This document shows positions 23,355 through 36,344 of a stretch of DNA of 64,000 bases, piece by piece. Source of the DNA: Serripes groenlandicus (taxonomy: Eukaryota; Mollusca; Bivalvia; Cardiida; Cardiidae); contig JASEVX010000001.1 in assembly GCA_031761405.1 (NCBI GenBank), positions 116,102,609-116,166,608 of the forward strand, in the 5' to 3' direction. The translations under genes were made by a program, and so were the position numbers. Below the pieces are notes generated by a model. It saw nothing but the letters and a program-made list of their open reading frames with translations. It was not told the DNA's origin and made no database searches. The first letter of the stretch is position 1; each line of letters starts with the position of its first letter.

Positions 23355-26300
23355 ATTTGTTTACATAAAAAAGTAGTCCCTAGCATGTTAATTATGCAAA
23401 CTTTTCGCAGGCCCTTATCTATGTCATGATCACTTCTACAATGCAAAGTGAACGGGACAAAATGAAAGTGTGCAATAACGAAATATCTTATACAAGGGAC
23501 TTTTGAAAATATGTGTCAAAAACTACAGTTTCCTCAGTCTTTATGCATAGTGTTTCCATCTTTGTCTTAAGATTACACATTGAGCCAGATCATGCAAAGG
23601 TAGCCAGTTACATTGGACGATTGTTGTGTGGAGCATTTTATTTATAAATCCAGGGGGAAATGTTAAGTGAACTGAAATTCCATTGAAAATATTGTTAAGC
23701 TCAAGTCAATCAATCAACCATGGTAAGAGTCAGTTTCCAATTATATGTAGTTTACTAGTTTACAAATAACTGGCATTTGTAAGAATCACTTGTGTTGTTT
23801 TCCATCAACATCCCTGATAATCTTACAACCTGTTACACTGCTGATCTTATAAAACAATAAAACATATGTAATAATTAAACATAAATACATGATTCAAAAT
23901 CCTTTCTTGTTTTGGGACTGACACAGCTTAATTAATTGTTCTTGCTTTCACAGGATCTAGGCTTTGCCTATTAACATATTAATAAGTTCTTAGATTTTGA
24001 AATTCATCCTCATAAGTTTACAAAGTAGATCAACCTTACTCATTATTATTATTATTTCTTAACGGTCTTGATTAATGAAAAAGGAGCAAATAATTTTTAA
24101 TAGTTCTATTAAAATTAGCTCCCGTGTGTCATTGATGCATAAAGAATATGTAAGGCGCATGAAAGATGTCTGTTGAAATCCTAATGAGACATCTAAAGAT
24201 TTACGAGTACGAAATTAATTGGGTACGAAAAAAGCGATTTCATGATTAAAACATGAGTACTTCTTCTTTTCTTCATTTGTTTCAAGTCAAAATAACATTT
24301 AAATCACATATTTTGGGTGTTTTAAAGGATATTGAGCATCTTTGGAAGTTTTCCACTTGTGTAAGAGAGTATCATTTTCATCATGACGAAGTAGGAAGAT
24401 TTGGATAAGAAACCAAGCAAAGTGATATGGATAATTTCCGAATAGGATTGCATTATGGACAAACAAGCAAAATATATTTCATTTCATATAAATAATATAT
24501 TTCATTGTTTAAATGAACAAATATAGTGTAAGATAATTAGCCCCAATCAGAGATCAAGCTGCTATCACGTGTCATTGTTTTTATTCTATATATGACGTCT
24601 AGATAATTTTTACTATTTAAGAGAATCACGCATTTAAAACATTTTATGAAATCTACACAAATCGAGACATCTCATTGAACTTCAATAGAACGCTCAGTAA
24701 TGTGGGGCTACTACTAGGCTAACATTTCTACCGTCGACTAAGCATTATTGCATAGAATGGTAAATAACATGACTAAAATACAAATACTATTTCTGGGCAA
24801 CTTCTTTGCTGCACAATTTTAAAAATCGTCTGTTGCTGTTGCACAAAAATGATCTTATGACCATTTACCTTATAAGATATTTCAACAATCAGCTTAACCC
24901 TTTATTACGTAGGTCAAACCTGCAACAGACACATTTACATAAATGTATTGAATAAAGTTGACAACTTTTGTAAAAATGAGACATTGCTCATTATAAGCAA
25001 TCTCTCATTTTGCCATAAGATTTCCAAAGTCTTCTGGCGTAGACCGTCAAAATGCGTTTGCTTAGGGGAATGAATCAATAATACATTTCTAGAATGTTGA
25101 AAGAATCATCTGGATACATAGTTTTATAAATATCATTTGGCGAAGAAGAGAATTTGCTCGTTGTGAGCAAATGCTCTACTTTCTACAATATTTTAATAAA
25201 ATTAAGCTCATGAAAACTGTCTAAAATCGGCGATGTCAAAGTTTTCGTCTCAGTTTGTCAGATATCGGAGTACATACATATTGATATTGAAAAACGTTGT
25301 GAAATGTAAAATCAAATCGGTTTGTGCATCAGCATAGTATTCTGTTCAATAATTGAATTACTTTTAAAACATTGTGTACACTTCGCTATGAAGGCGCGTG
25401 AAACATAGCCAATCATATTCAATGCAGTGTGGATGAGAGCCAATCAAATGTAACCTTATAGAAGAAACACTAGAATTTCAAAACGGTTTGTTACGGCATA
25501 CATTGTATTCTCAAATCTCCCGCATGATATGAGATTCGCTTCGTTTCGCGATCCTTACCTCAAAACAAACTCGTAACTGCGACATAAAACAAGGTGGTGT
25601 TATATTTGTTTGGTTTGTGTATAAGCTTTAACGCTAAATATAAATAAATATTGATGGAGCAGTCGAGTAGTCATACATCAGGTGTTTTTTGTAATAAATG
25701 AGTTACAAACAATGCAGACAATGTTGACCAATATAAGACTGCATGAATGCAACTGCTCATCTTGGAATACATTGCTCGCAAATGTTGTTACAAGTCGCTC
25801 GTACCATAGTGCAGTGTTGTTTTAAGGCATATATAGCACGATAAGGGTTTATGTGACAGCTAGCACAGCCGTGGATAAAAATATTAGTTGTACTAACTAT
25901 CACTGCCGTACATATAATTAATCACGTAGTGTGTGGTGAGAAAACCGTTTACTCACATTACATATATTTAACCAAAGTCTGACGAGTTAGGGTATATAGT
26001 TAAGACTTGAGTTAACATGTGCATACACAAAGTCTCATAAGAATCTTAGCTGCCTGATTACTGTTGGCAAAGACCATGATATAACTTCTGACAAGGGAAT
26101 ATTATTATTGTCTCGCGGGTGTTGCCGCCATATCCCTTGATGTGATCACATAACGGAGATGCAGTAAGACCCCAGAGCGCCAGACGTGGATCATCGTAGT
26201 TCACAGGTTCATTTACACATTCACAACGTACGCCCTTTAATTGCCTAGAAAAAAAATAGTTTGCATGGAAACGTGAATAATACAGATTATGTTGCTATGT

Positions 26301-26497
26301 GTCTAATTGTTTGCAAGGATTGTGTTTCCAACAGACATCATGTGGACGACCACGTTATGTTAAATATGTAGACAAAGGTCCTATTCTACACAATCGCGTT
26401 GTCAAATATTGGTCTATGTTGTTCGCCGAATATGTTTCAGACAGGCCGAACTAAAACCGAGTTGTGAAAATTGTGACGTTTTAAAAAAAGAACTTAC
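23355..26497. other. Interval between recombinase pseudogene and orphan exon
   Basis: No coding exon is recognised. If the exon at 26498-26893 is real, its first intron lies here on the minus strand. Decayed members of the TTAA/CCCTTT family are at 24894-25075 and about 25140-25200. Both contain an attgctcattataagcaat-like small hairpin. The rest is AT-rich. Confidence 0.45.
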
Positions 26498-26893
26498 CAT
26501 TTCGACGACTTCGTACGGAATTGTAAACGGAATCTCAATTTCCTCCAATGTCTTTTTCCTTGTCACTCTCTTGAAATCACTGAGTGTTAATCCGGGTGGT
26601 TTAGGCGCTTCCTCGGCTTCGGGAGCGCTATCTGTGATGCTGTATCCGTCATTTCGTTCCCCGTCACTGAGATTCTCGCCGTTTTTCAGCGGAAGTGACG
26701 TCAAATCCTCGCGGCTAATTTCCCCTTCACTGCTGTCCTCGAACACTGAAATGGCTTCTCCACGTTTTTTCTTCAATGCCTCGATTTCTTTACGTCTGTC
26801 TGATGTCTGCTTTCGCACAAGAGACAATCGACCAACAGCTCTAACTTTAGTTTTAATTACTCCGCCATTGCCTTTGGAAGATGTAGCGCCCAT
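26498..26893 (-). CDS. First coding exon of an unrecognised host gene with N-myristoylation signal (partial)
   Basis: Starts at ATG 26893-26891 in a strong context (A at -3, G at +4) and stays open for 132 codons up to ATG|GTAAGT, a canonical donor beginning at 26497. The protein begins MGATSSKGN, which fits the N-myristoylation consensus (Gly2, small residue at 6). It is followed by a basic stretch (KTKVRAVGRLSLVRKQTSDR), a Lys/Glu helix (IEALKKKRGEAISVFED), and an acidic Ser-rich linker (SSEGEISREDL, SDGERNDGYS). It ends in TRKKTLEEIEIPFTIPYE. This suggests a membrane-anchored, largely disordered N-terminus of a signalling or trafficking protein, but I do not recognise the family. Later exons were not found in the window. 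An open frame of similar length on the opposite strand is a shadow: it has no start context or splice logic. Confidence 0.65.
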
Positions 26894-27849
26894 ACTTAAA
26901 CGAGTGAATTCTTTATAATTCGAATCAGTCTATTGTATTTTTGTTCAAATCACTGATGCTCGCGTGTAAATGTCATTAACGATCACTTGCGTGTAACAAG
27001 CAAGAGGTTTGTTGATAATCTGTCTGTAGACGACATGTCTAACCTTAAATTGATGCCCAGCCTTGTACAAGTGAAACGAGTTACATTTGTATTAGTTTCC
27101 CTAGTGTCTGAATGTGTTGATTCTGATAAAGGAAGTTCTCTTTTTCATTGTTTCCTTATTTGCTTGATTATATACGATGTCTTAAACTACATGTAAAAAT
27201 ATTGGTTAAAGGGAGAAAAATAATTTCAGGCGAGCAAACAATCGTATTACCCAATACTGAATATCAGAAAGATCTTCAAAGCTTTGACGATTAATGAAGA
27301 GATAGAAGCAGGAATTGTTTTTCATTCGTTACGTTAGTTTCAGTCTCATGTTCTCACTAATGACGCTGTTACTCCATTCAAAAATGGCTTCATTGTGTAA
27401 GTGGTAGTTCGTGATACTTAAATTCAAAATTTCTTTTGTGATTTATGAAATCAAGAATTGTTTGTATAGATCGTCTAAATACTTTAATTGGTTATGTTAG
27501 ATTAACCTATGGATATAATTGCCAATTAGTATAACATTGCATTTTTGTATAGTCTGCTTTTGATTGTACCCATTTTCATGTGGCTTTCGGGACGCGTTCG
27601 AAAATAGATGGCGTACAGATGATATCATCGTTTGAACGAGGCGTGGCCTTTACAACCACGACAATAGGGTGGTTAGCATACAGCTTATATATTGATTGAG
27701 GAGGATGTCTTATCATGACCTCTTGGTCAATAAATTATGTTATCATGATTGATGGAAGAGAAATTAATTCCACCAAACATTGCTTCACCAAAGGTACTAA
27801 ACCTTCTGTACTTGGAAGCAAGCGAAGACCAAGTACAGCATTAATATAA
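26894..27849. promoter_or_regulatory. Upstream region of the orphan exon; no defined promoter element
   Basis: This flanks the start codon of the minus-strand exon and would hold its 5' UTR and promoter. I see no convincing TATA box or initiator. A small plus-strand frame at 26987-27196 is not supported. Confidence 0.3.
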
Positions 27850-27953
27850 GCGCAATAAACAAGCAACAGGAAATATCACCACCGCGCAATAAACAAACAA
27901 CGTGAAATATCTCCCATGCGCAATAAACATGCAAAAGGAAATCTCACCATCGC
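27850..27953. repeat. Short tandem repeat, 34 bp x 3
   Basis: Three units begin gcgcaataaac and contain gaaatatc or gaaatctc. The spacing is exactly 34 bases, with diverged middles. Confidence 0.8.
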
Positions 27954-29279
27954 GTTTTAAAATAGTGACGCTTCAAGAAAACTGACCTCGTCGGAAATAG
28001 TTATGATCATGAAAAGTGCTAACGTTTCAATCGAGTGATGTACTTATCCTTTTTCTAATGGGACCGTTTCATGATGTTTGGTTTATCTTTATAAATATAA
28101 AGAAAAGTAGAATAAAGTTGTATTCGTGTGATAAGACATTACTTCAAGTCGACAAGAAATATTGGTATAGGTTTTTTTTGTAAAAAGAGTGTGGCCCTAA
28201 AATCGTGAAACAATCATTTCAACACTGATTATCGTGTAACGTTAATATCAGCTAAAGTAGCCGGAATATGATACAATGTTGACCTACGTATTTCTGTAAT
28301 TGAAATATCTTGCCAATATAACAGACATATTGTAATTTATAAATGATGCTATGATACATGTTCAGTCACAAATAGCAATAATCTATCGCACTCTTTTGAT
28401 TCACGTAGACGAACATATATCTCACATACGTTTACTCTAATCCTACATTATATGGTGATCGCTTTTATCCACTTAATGTTACACACAAAATTCAATTATA
28501 TCAATATCATAGTATACTTAACATACGTTAACATGTTGTCGTAACTTGATAATTGATATCGCCAATATTAGAAGGTAAATCCCGATAAATTCAGTGTATT
28601 GTTACTAAAAATGTACCCCTTTGCGATAATTGGTACACTTATTGGTACACTATCATAATACCAAACACCCGTGTTCGACAAGATTCGACAAGATTGAGCA
28701 TAATTCAAGGAAAGACTGGTTTTGATTGCATTAAAGTGTTGTCAACTTTCTCAATAAAATTGCGCGATGGTCAAACAAGTATGATAATAATTTGAACCAA
28801 TTCCCCACATGTAGACGACTTTTGAAAATAATCGGTCACAATGAACACCTTTTGCCAAACTGTTTTAAAATCTAGTTAATAACTATATTCATGTATAGAG
28901 ATTTCCATATGTTTGCCTTGATGACTTATAATATGTCTGCTGAAGATTTGTTGTATGTGATGGGGTTAACGAACATTTTCTGGTGTCCTTGTGTGTCTCC
29001 TATTACTCTTTAAAGAGTATACTTGTAGATTTCTGTTTCATATCGAAATTGCATGGTAACCATCGAGATGTCATATTTATCTGCGTATGTCTCAACTTCC
29101 CTGGAAAATACAGAATAAGATATACTAAACTATACTACAAAGTAATGTAAAAAAAAATGCTCATGTTTAAATCGACAAGTCTACGTTATAACAGTCACAT
29201 AAGAAAATCTTCCAAATAGCTTAAATATTTATTCATTATCACATAAAGCCGTATCTGGGAGTGTTAAAGTCTAATTACA

Positions 29280-29637
29280 TATATATCGTATGACATTACT
29301 AGTTTGGTTTCCAGTCTTACGCTCAAGTCTTTGTTACACCGCGAAAACCAAACTATGAAAATGATCTCACGTCAGTGGTTTGACGTTAAAATGTTATCAC
29401 TTTGGCGCCAAAACCGGAAAATGTCATTTACATTTTTTCGAAATACGCCTCATAAATCCCTTTATATGATAAATAGAATATCTCATTCGCGTTTATTTAG
29501 TATCACTTTTAATAAAGTCGGTAACAAAGCTTAAAATGACTTTCGCCAATGCTCGCGGCATATAATCTGAGTAAACTCGTTTATTTAAAGTGATAATAAA
29601 TAAACTCATGAAATATCCTCTATTTATCACATACAGC
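29280..29637. mobile_element. Dispersed ~360-bp repeat, unit 1 of adjacent pair
   Basis: Contains agtttggtttccagtctta, an inverted partner gaaaaccaaact, cgtcagtggtttgacgt and, at the far side, an inverted pair of about 45 bp (29467-29513 and 29589-29633) built on tgataaatagaatatctcat and tgataataaataaac. The short open frames here are repeat-derived. Confidence 0.7.
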
Positions 29638-30005
29638 CATCATATGACACTATTAAATACCATATGTCACAATAGTTTGGTTTCAAGTCTAAAGCTCAAG
29701 TCTTTGTTACAACGCGGAAAACCAAACTATGAAATGACGTCACTTCAGCGGTTTGACGTCATAATGTTAGTCACTTTGGAGCCAAAACTGGCAAATTTCA
29801 TGTAGAAATACGGCAAACGTTAAGTACATTTTCTAAAAATACGTCTCATAAATCACTTTATGTGATAAATAGAATATCTCATTCGTGTTTATTTATTATC
29901 ACTTTTATTTAACTCGTTAACTAAGTCAAGGCTCGCGGCATATCCTATTAGTAAACTCGTTGAATACAAGTGATCATAATTAAACACCCATGAAATATTC
30001 TTTAT
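29638..30005. mobile_element. Dispersed ~360-bp repeat, unit 2 of adjacent pair
   Basis: A diverged direct copy of 29280-29637 (agtttggtttcaagtctaaa, aaaaccaaactatgaaatga, ggctcgcggcatatcct). It also contains the inverted tgataaatagaatatctcat-type arms. A third copy with an internal deletion is at 51395-51660. Confidence 0.7.
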
Positions 30006-31272
30006 TTATATTGTTTCTTCCGAACTTTATTTAGAATATTTTTCTCATTTTCACATCTTCTTTTAGTAAACATTGATATAACAATTTCTCGAAGCAGTAT
30101 GTTTGTAAGGTGTGCTAATGTGGGTCCCTCAGACCCCCTATCACCCCGCCCCCATTTAGTTAATTTAATTTTGACCATGCTACGCCGAGCATAAAGATCA
30201 GTCGTAAAATAACATTTACCGAAATGAAATCATATATATCAAAATATATTTAACTATCGTCGCACAGTAAAACGTGCTGCTCATTTGTCACTGAAATAAC
30301 TGTCAGATATATATATTGTATTCATTGTCCGTTCAATTGCCAATTGATTTGTTCAAGGTAACGAAGAAACAAACACAATTTTGAACCGACTGTTTTTGTC
30401 ATGACAAGAAAATCAGATATATTCAGTAGGCCTTTGATTTCCATACATTTTATGTATGTTTCATCATTTGTTGTAGATGTTGTTGATGTTTATCCTGATA
30501 GTGCCGATATCAGCAAAGATGAAGTCAACATAGGGGAGCTTTGTATCAAACCAGGACACTCAATGCGTCGGAAGAAGCTCTATGCGGTCGCATTGAAACT
30601 TAACTTAGTGACACTGGAGTGCATGCATGTACACAGTAACTATGTTTCCCTTTGCCACCAACCAGTTTCATTGTGTATGTGTTCGACTCGTCTTAAAACG
30701 TACAACTCTCCTATTCCGAGACTACACTATAATCTGCTAACCAAAGACACAGGTATTAAGAAGGTGAACAGATGACACGGAATCACTTTAATGTAAATTA
30801 TAATTGAAGTGCAACATTGACATCAAATCGTGACTATTAAGTTGAATTTCTCAGATCGTCTCAATACGTCAATGATTTTGACACAAAAAACTAACACAAT
30901 GACCTAATATATTTGATAGCAAACGTATATGTTTTGTCCTTAGCCGGGAACGAACAAACACATTACAAAAGTGTTGGTGACAATCGGCCACGAATGGATT
31001 TAAGCTAAACTTGGTTAATAAACTTTGGTGGAATAATCTTAATGCAATTTAGTTTTGCACTGTGAAACATGTAATTGCAATGTTACAGAGGATCTGTGAA
31101 ATCTGTGCATCCTTTGCGTGAAATATGTTTTCACAATCTTCACACCCGTGACAAATGGGATATGTGGAAAATCAAGTGCTACATGTGTGATTTTCTTAGA
31201 ACACGCCTCCTTTTCCATTTCTTTACAACAGTCAGTAGGTTCGTATGCAAGATTACTAATATGGGCCGAATT
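30006..31272. other. Gene-free interval with one weak exon candidate
   Basis: The frame at 30475-30605 (DVYPDSADISKDEVNIGELC then RRKKLYAVALKLN) follows a ttgttgtag acceptor-like site and has protein-like composition. No donor, partner exon or recognised family supports it, so it is not called as a gene. Confidence 0.3.
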
Positions 31273-31511
31273 ACGAGAAAACTAACATTGTGGACTCTGC
31301 GTAAAGTATCGACCCAGATTAGCCTAATCATGCCGCGCACGCTAACCCGGACAGACACTTTTCGTCTTTTGTAGATTTTCTGTTTCAAGAATAATTACTT
31401 TATACCTCTATCCGCATGAGACGGAATGTGTCGGTCCGGATTAGCCTGAGCGGACTGTGCAAGCTGATCTGGGTCGATACATTACGCAGAGTCCACAATG
31501 TTAGATTTCTC
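31273..31511. mobile_element. Fold-back MITE, copy 2
   Basis: A 239-bp fold-back element. The left arm runs acgagaaaactaacattgtg then gactctgcgtaaagtatcg. The right arm is its near-perfect inverse (cgatacattacgcagagtcc, then acaatgttagatttctc). The central spacer is short. It belongs to the same family as 173-404. The open frames over it on both strands are shadows. Confidence 0.85.
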
Positions 31512-32374
31512 AGTTTAAACAGACTTATAACGAGCAATTTCTGCAACGTTTTTGCTACTATGTTTTCAAATCTATTCAATAATTATGTATAAAGTTGGAG
31601 ATATTTTCAAAGTCGTATGCTTTAAATGTGTCGAATTTCGGAGGAGTTAATGGAGTTTCAAACAGTTAATGTCTTTTTTCGGGGTAATAGTTAACACATT
31701 TGTACGGTTTATCATTTCCTAGTGACATAAACCATCCTCTGTGTGAGAAAAGAATTTGGCAAGCCCTCCCACAAAAGGACATTAGAGTTCTATGAACGTG
31801 TACATACATGGATGTTGTGAATAATAGCGCAGTATGAGTTGTTTTCTTAATGTGTTATAGAACGGACAGACTTATTCAAAACGGAAATCATTTAAATTTC
31901 ATAGGGAACAATCTCTTTGATTCACAATCTCTTTGATTCCTTTCAATGTTGTTATGACGACCAGTTTCAATTATTAATACATGGGATGAGAGCCTTAGTT
32001 TAGTTAAAACGTTTCTATATTTTGGAAAAGTAAAACTGTACAAATAGTTAGACTGTTTTTCAAATGTTGATTTAAACTTTCTTAAAGGTGATAGTGATCT
32101 ATAATAATGTATATGTTTATGCTAGGTACATGTCCCTTTTAATGTTTGCCTCAGCAGAGATACAAAAAAGTGAGTATTAAGAGACTGTGGGTACAACCAA
32201 ATCTCGTGACATCCTGTATTTTGCAAGATAGTGTTGTTTAATATCTGCAAAGACTGGATGATCCGTGTTTGCACGTATGGAGCAAACAAATGTCATTATC
32301 AATCCAAAGTATGCATTTTTAATTGCTTTTAAAACACTATCGAATGTGAATCTTATTTGGATATAATAAATTTG

Positions 32375-32685
32375 TTTAATTTCTTAAAGCTATAGCATTG
32401 TTAAGATCTGGAATGTTTTATCTTGCAACAGATCAATGGCGTAGAGGTAGTTTTAATTTATTAGAGCTATAGTATTTTGAAGATCTGGAATGTTTTATCT
32501 TGCATCAGATCAAAGGCATAGAGGTAGTTTTAATTTCTTAGAGCTATAGTATTTTTAAGATCTGGAATGTTTTATCTTGCAACAGATCAAGGGCGTAGAG
32601 GTAGTTTTAATTTCTTAGTGCTATAGCATGTATAAGATCTGGAATGTTTTATCTTGCAACAGATCAATGGAGCAGAGGTAGCACT
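32375..32685. repeat. Minisatellite, 77 bp x 4
   Basis: The motif agatctggaatgttttatct recurs at 32404, 32481, 32558 and 32635, exactly 77 bases apart. Units also share agagctatagtat and cagatcaagggcgtagagg. Units are highly similar, so the expansion is recent. Confidence 0.93.
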
Positions 32686-35207
32686 AACTGCAACGATAGT
32701 TTCTGTCCAATATCATTTCCTATTCAGTCGCGCAGCTTATTCTGATTTTAGAAATACATAAGTACGAACGAAATCATCAAATACCATAATAATCCAACAA
32801 TTAGAAAATTGAATGTGATCTTAACAAGAAAAGAACGAGGATGAGTTAAAAGACATTGCATTGTTTATATATTATGCTATGGTAAAACAAAAGTCGTTTA
32901 TAAGCGATGATGTTTCATTTCAATCAATAATATTTCTTCATGCTTTCTTCGGTTGCACTGAATGCAAATTGTTTTATGTTATTCACGTTTGCAACGGCCG
33001 GAGGCCATGTATTACAGAACACATTTAATTTAGATTGTACATAATCAACGAATACTCTTTTGTAAACAGATAAACCTATGTTTCTCTACGATTACAGATA
33101 ACCCTCTGTTTCTCTACGATTACGGAATGTTATAAATCGTTGTCGTTTGCAAGATTCAATTGATTTGATGGAAGATACGTCTTTAATTAAATACTATGAA
33201 AGTAATTACGCAATATTGACATCTAGATACATTTGAGCCTCTTAGTGTAGCTGAACAATGATTAAATGGAATAAATATGTTCTTTTCTTGTAAATTAAAA
33301 ATTAACCATTTACAAACATTAAAGCAATTACAGAAATGTTATATTTGAAATATTCGAAATAATTTTACAATAGTGATCAATTGAAAACATGTGCCAACTT
33401 TCAATATTTCATTAAGTAAATACGTGACACACTGACTGACAAACGGAAAGACTACGAAGAAGTGGTCCCTAACAGTGTCTTCATGCTTATACACAGGGTG
33501 AAGAAAACAACATTTTTCTTAATACACATGTCAATTAAAGTATTAAAATAGAGAAGTTATACCAACCTTTTGCTAAATCTGATGCTCCTTTATAAACGTA
33601 TTCTCCTTGAAAGATGGGTTCTGACCAAATACTAATTAGCACTAGATTAATTGATACACGATTTGAACTTATTTTCAACACGGAATAGGAAGTTAAAATC
33701 CAAACTCAACAAATAAATTTAAATTTTAGAAAATGTCGTGAAGCTACGTTTCCCGAAATGTTTCCGTTTATGTAAATAACTTACGTTGTGCAAGGTGATA
33801 TATCTATTTCTATGAATAAGATATGTACATCTAATCCAGTAACTTTACCACTACGAATTATTTCTAACGGGAAACGATAGGGAAAAACTGGAGCAATAAA
33901 ACAAGAAACATTCTTCAAGAGCGACTATCAGTTTTACAGTAAAAGTTCCTGGAACTGGGAGTAACGAAGCGACAGAAAAGTACAAATACCAATAGTTGAT
34001 GAGACCAAAACGCGTTCTGCCGCTTGCCTGACTTTCGTTCTGTGCATCGATCGGCTTTGATTTCAGTGACAATCACCGTTGATGATCGATAATGTTACCT
34101 TATGTAAATAGAATTTACAGGTTCATTTTCATTTAATATGTATTTCTAAAATATGCATAGACAGAGAAGACAATCAATATTAAAAGTTTAAATCTAAATC
34201 ATTAATCCTTTCCCGCAACGCCAATACTCGGGAGCAAAAGCTTTCAAAATATCTTGTGGATAATGAAAATCAAAACACAAACTACTTATAGAATAAGTAG
34301 AAAAGACATTGTGACAAAATGAGAACTTATTCACTGTGCGTCAAGTTTAATTGATAACGTTAACGATATGTTCATTTGAATAAAACACAAGTGGAACATG
34401 ATTGTACCATATCGCTCACCTGATTCAATAGAATTAATTTAAGTAATGTTCAATGTTATAACTCTATAAATAAAAGAAAACGATCAAAGACCCTTGTAGC
34501 TATATTTTCAACCGATCGGAATAATTTGAAAAATCTTTATAGAGGGTAAAACAAATTATTTTAAATTGATTGTTAAGGTTTTCACTATATACCGTGTATA
34601 CCGTTTTAGGAAAACGGGCCTAGACCTATGGCGTCCATGTTTTTCAACGAATCGGAATAGTTTGAACAAACTTGGTAGATGATCACTCGATGAACATGTG
34701 TACCAAATTAATTTCAAACCAAATTAATTTAATTCAGTAGTTTTAGACGAGAAATTTAAAGTGTTGGCATTTCCCCCTTTCTGATGATCAAAGTTTGAAT
34801 TTAATTTGATTATTTAAACAAATGTTAACGAGGACCACAAAAGGAACATTTCCGTGAACATTTCAGCTGCATTGAACTCAGTTGTTTAAGAGGAGAAATT
34901 GTTGACGACGACGGACCATGGACACATGGTGATTACAATAGCTCAGCCAGATCAATTTATGCTCAAGTGAGTTAAAAATGAAACAAAGAATGATAGTGCC
35001 TGTATTTGATTCCTGAACGTTTTCTGATAGGTAACAGACCAGTACAATTTTATAAAATGGCCTTTCTAACTCAAACTTGGAATAGAACAGGTAAAACAAT
35101 TAATGAGTAAAACACCAGTAACCATTTTGTATGTAAAATATGGTCGTCAGGCGGCATTAAATAATGTGTAAAATTACAAAACTGTTAACGTCTGTTCCTT
35201 TTTAGGA
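32686..35207. other. Gene-free interval
   Basis: AT-rich, with no supported exon. At about 34560-34950 lies a diverged copy of a common molluscan dispersed repeat (gacgacgacggaccatggac, gattacaatagctcagcc). Similar pieces occur at 46090-46375 and 54165-54420. The minus-strand frames at 33851-34072 and 34878-35099 have no supporting context. Confidence 0.45.
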
Positions 35208-35473
35208 CCGCCTAGGTGGTGTTATAGTAGAGCGTCCGCCTCGGGTGCGGGAGGTCGTGAGTTCCATCCCCGGTCGGGTTTTACCAAATACTTTAAAAAT
35301 GGTAGTAATGGCAGCCCTCCTTGGCGCTCAGAGTTGCGGAGTTAGCATTACGGACTGACTGGCTGGTGTCAGGATAAAAAGACCAGTAGTACTAATAACT
35401 TATCAAGGAAACGCCGTGATATAACTGAAATATTGTTGAAAGCGGCGTAAAACACCAAACAATCAAACAATCA
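35208..35473 (+). mobile_element. tRNA-derived SINE with conserved tail
   Basis: The head is tRNA-like: A-box region cctaggtggtgttatagtag, stem agcgtccgcctcgggtgcgg, B box gtgagttccatccccgg. The body includes aatggcagccctccttggcg and ggctggtgtcaggataaaaa. The tail is attgttgaaagcggcgtaaa followed by caaacaatcaaacaatcaa. It is the best preserved of the SINEs sharing this tail, and pol III transcription from the internal boxes is expected. Confidence 0.85.
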
Positions 35474-36130
35474 ACTGCTGATTTTAATGTGCTTGACTGA
35501 TTTAAAGATGAATAGAAATGATGTTGTATTATGTGCCCCTCTGCATAAGCTGTTCAAGCCATATTGGTTGACTACTAAGCATATCGTTCAGGTGGTATCA
35601 GAAAGGGGGTAAAACGACACAACTTAAACAAATAATTTCGTTTAAGCCGTTTGTCTGATACAATATTATTTGGTAAAACCAAATGTAATCGTCTAAACTT
35701 TAAACACATGTGTTGTAGCTGTTAAATTGAATGTGTAGTAATGTCTCTATATGTGACCCATGTTGTATTGATCAGTTCCAAAACATGGCCGCCAGACGGC
35801 AGATTTTCTTCTGAAACTGCATGTCCCATTTCAAGATGTTTCTTATCTACACAAATAATTCGACCCATATCAATTGATTTAAAAAATAACCATCAGGTGG
35901 CATCAAACAGGGGATTAAATGACAAACCGTTCAAGTTCTTCTCGTTGAAATCAGATAAGCTTTATATCTTATGTAAGTATGTTTACAATTGAACCATGTC
36001 TGTTTTAAAATCAACCATCGAAACATGAATGTCCTCGTATATTATGAAGAATTGAACTCAAAACGACACCAGACATGATTAGGATACAATTAATTAACGC
36101 GTTAAGAAACCGGGTCTTCGAGTGTTTTCA

Positions 36131-36344
36131 TTAACCCTTTCTCGCATACAGATGCTTTATGATGGTTCTGCAGCAGAGGACTTTTTTAAAACATTGTGTC
36201 AAAAGGAGAAGTTTCTCAGTATGCCAAAATGTGTTCAACCCTATTAAAGTATTATACATTCATATAGAGAGATTTTTAAAGTTTATGCCTGGATGTTTTC
36301 AAAGTCGTCTGATGCAGATTTGTTGTTTGTGGAAAAAGGGTTAA
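36131..36344. mobile_element. TTAA-flanked MITE (piggyBac-like ends), copy B
   Basis: Bounded by TTAA at both sides. Ends are CCCTTTCTCGCATACAGATG and, inverted, CCCTTTTTCCACAAACAACA. Its interior matches copy A in order (gcagatgc, acttttaaaacattgt, agtttctcagtatgcc, tgttttcaaagtcgtctg). Confidence 0.75.

Noticed and set aside
26409..26918. A 169-codon plus-strand frame opposite the orphan exon
   Set aside because: It has no good start context and no matching splice sites, and its Ser/Leu/Pro-rich composition is the antisense of the charged minus-strand exon.
33851..34072. 73-codon minus frame with a hydrophobic segment
   Set aside because: No start context, no splice sites and no recognised family; length is within chance for AT-rich DNA.
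35208..35290. A functional tRNA gene
   Set aside because: The head has A- and B-box-like sequence but poor cloverleaf pairing and is fused to a SINE body and tail.
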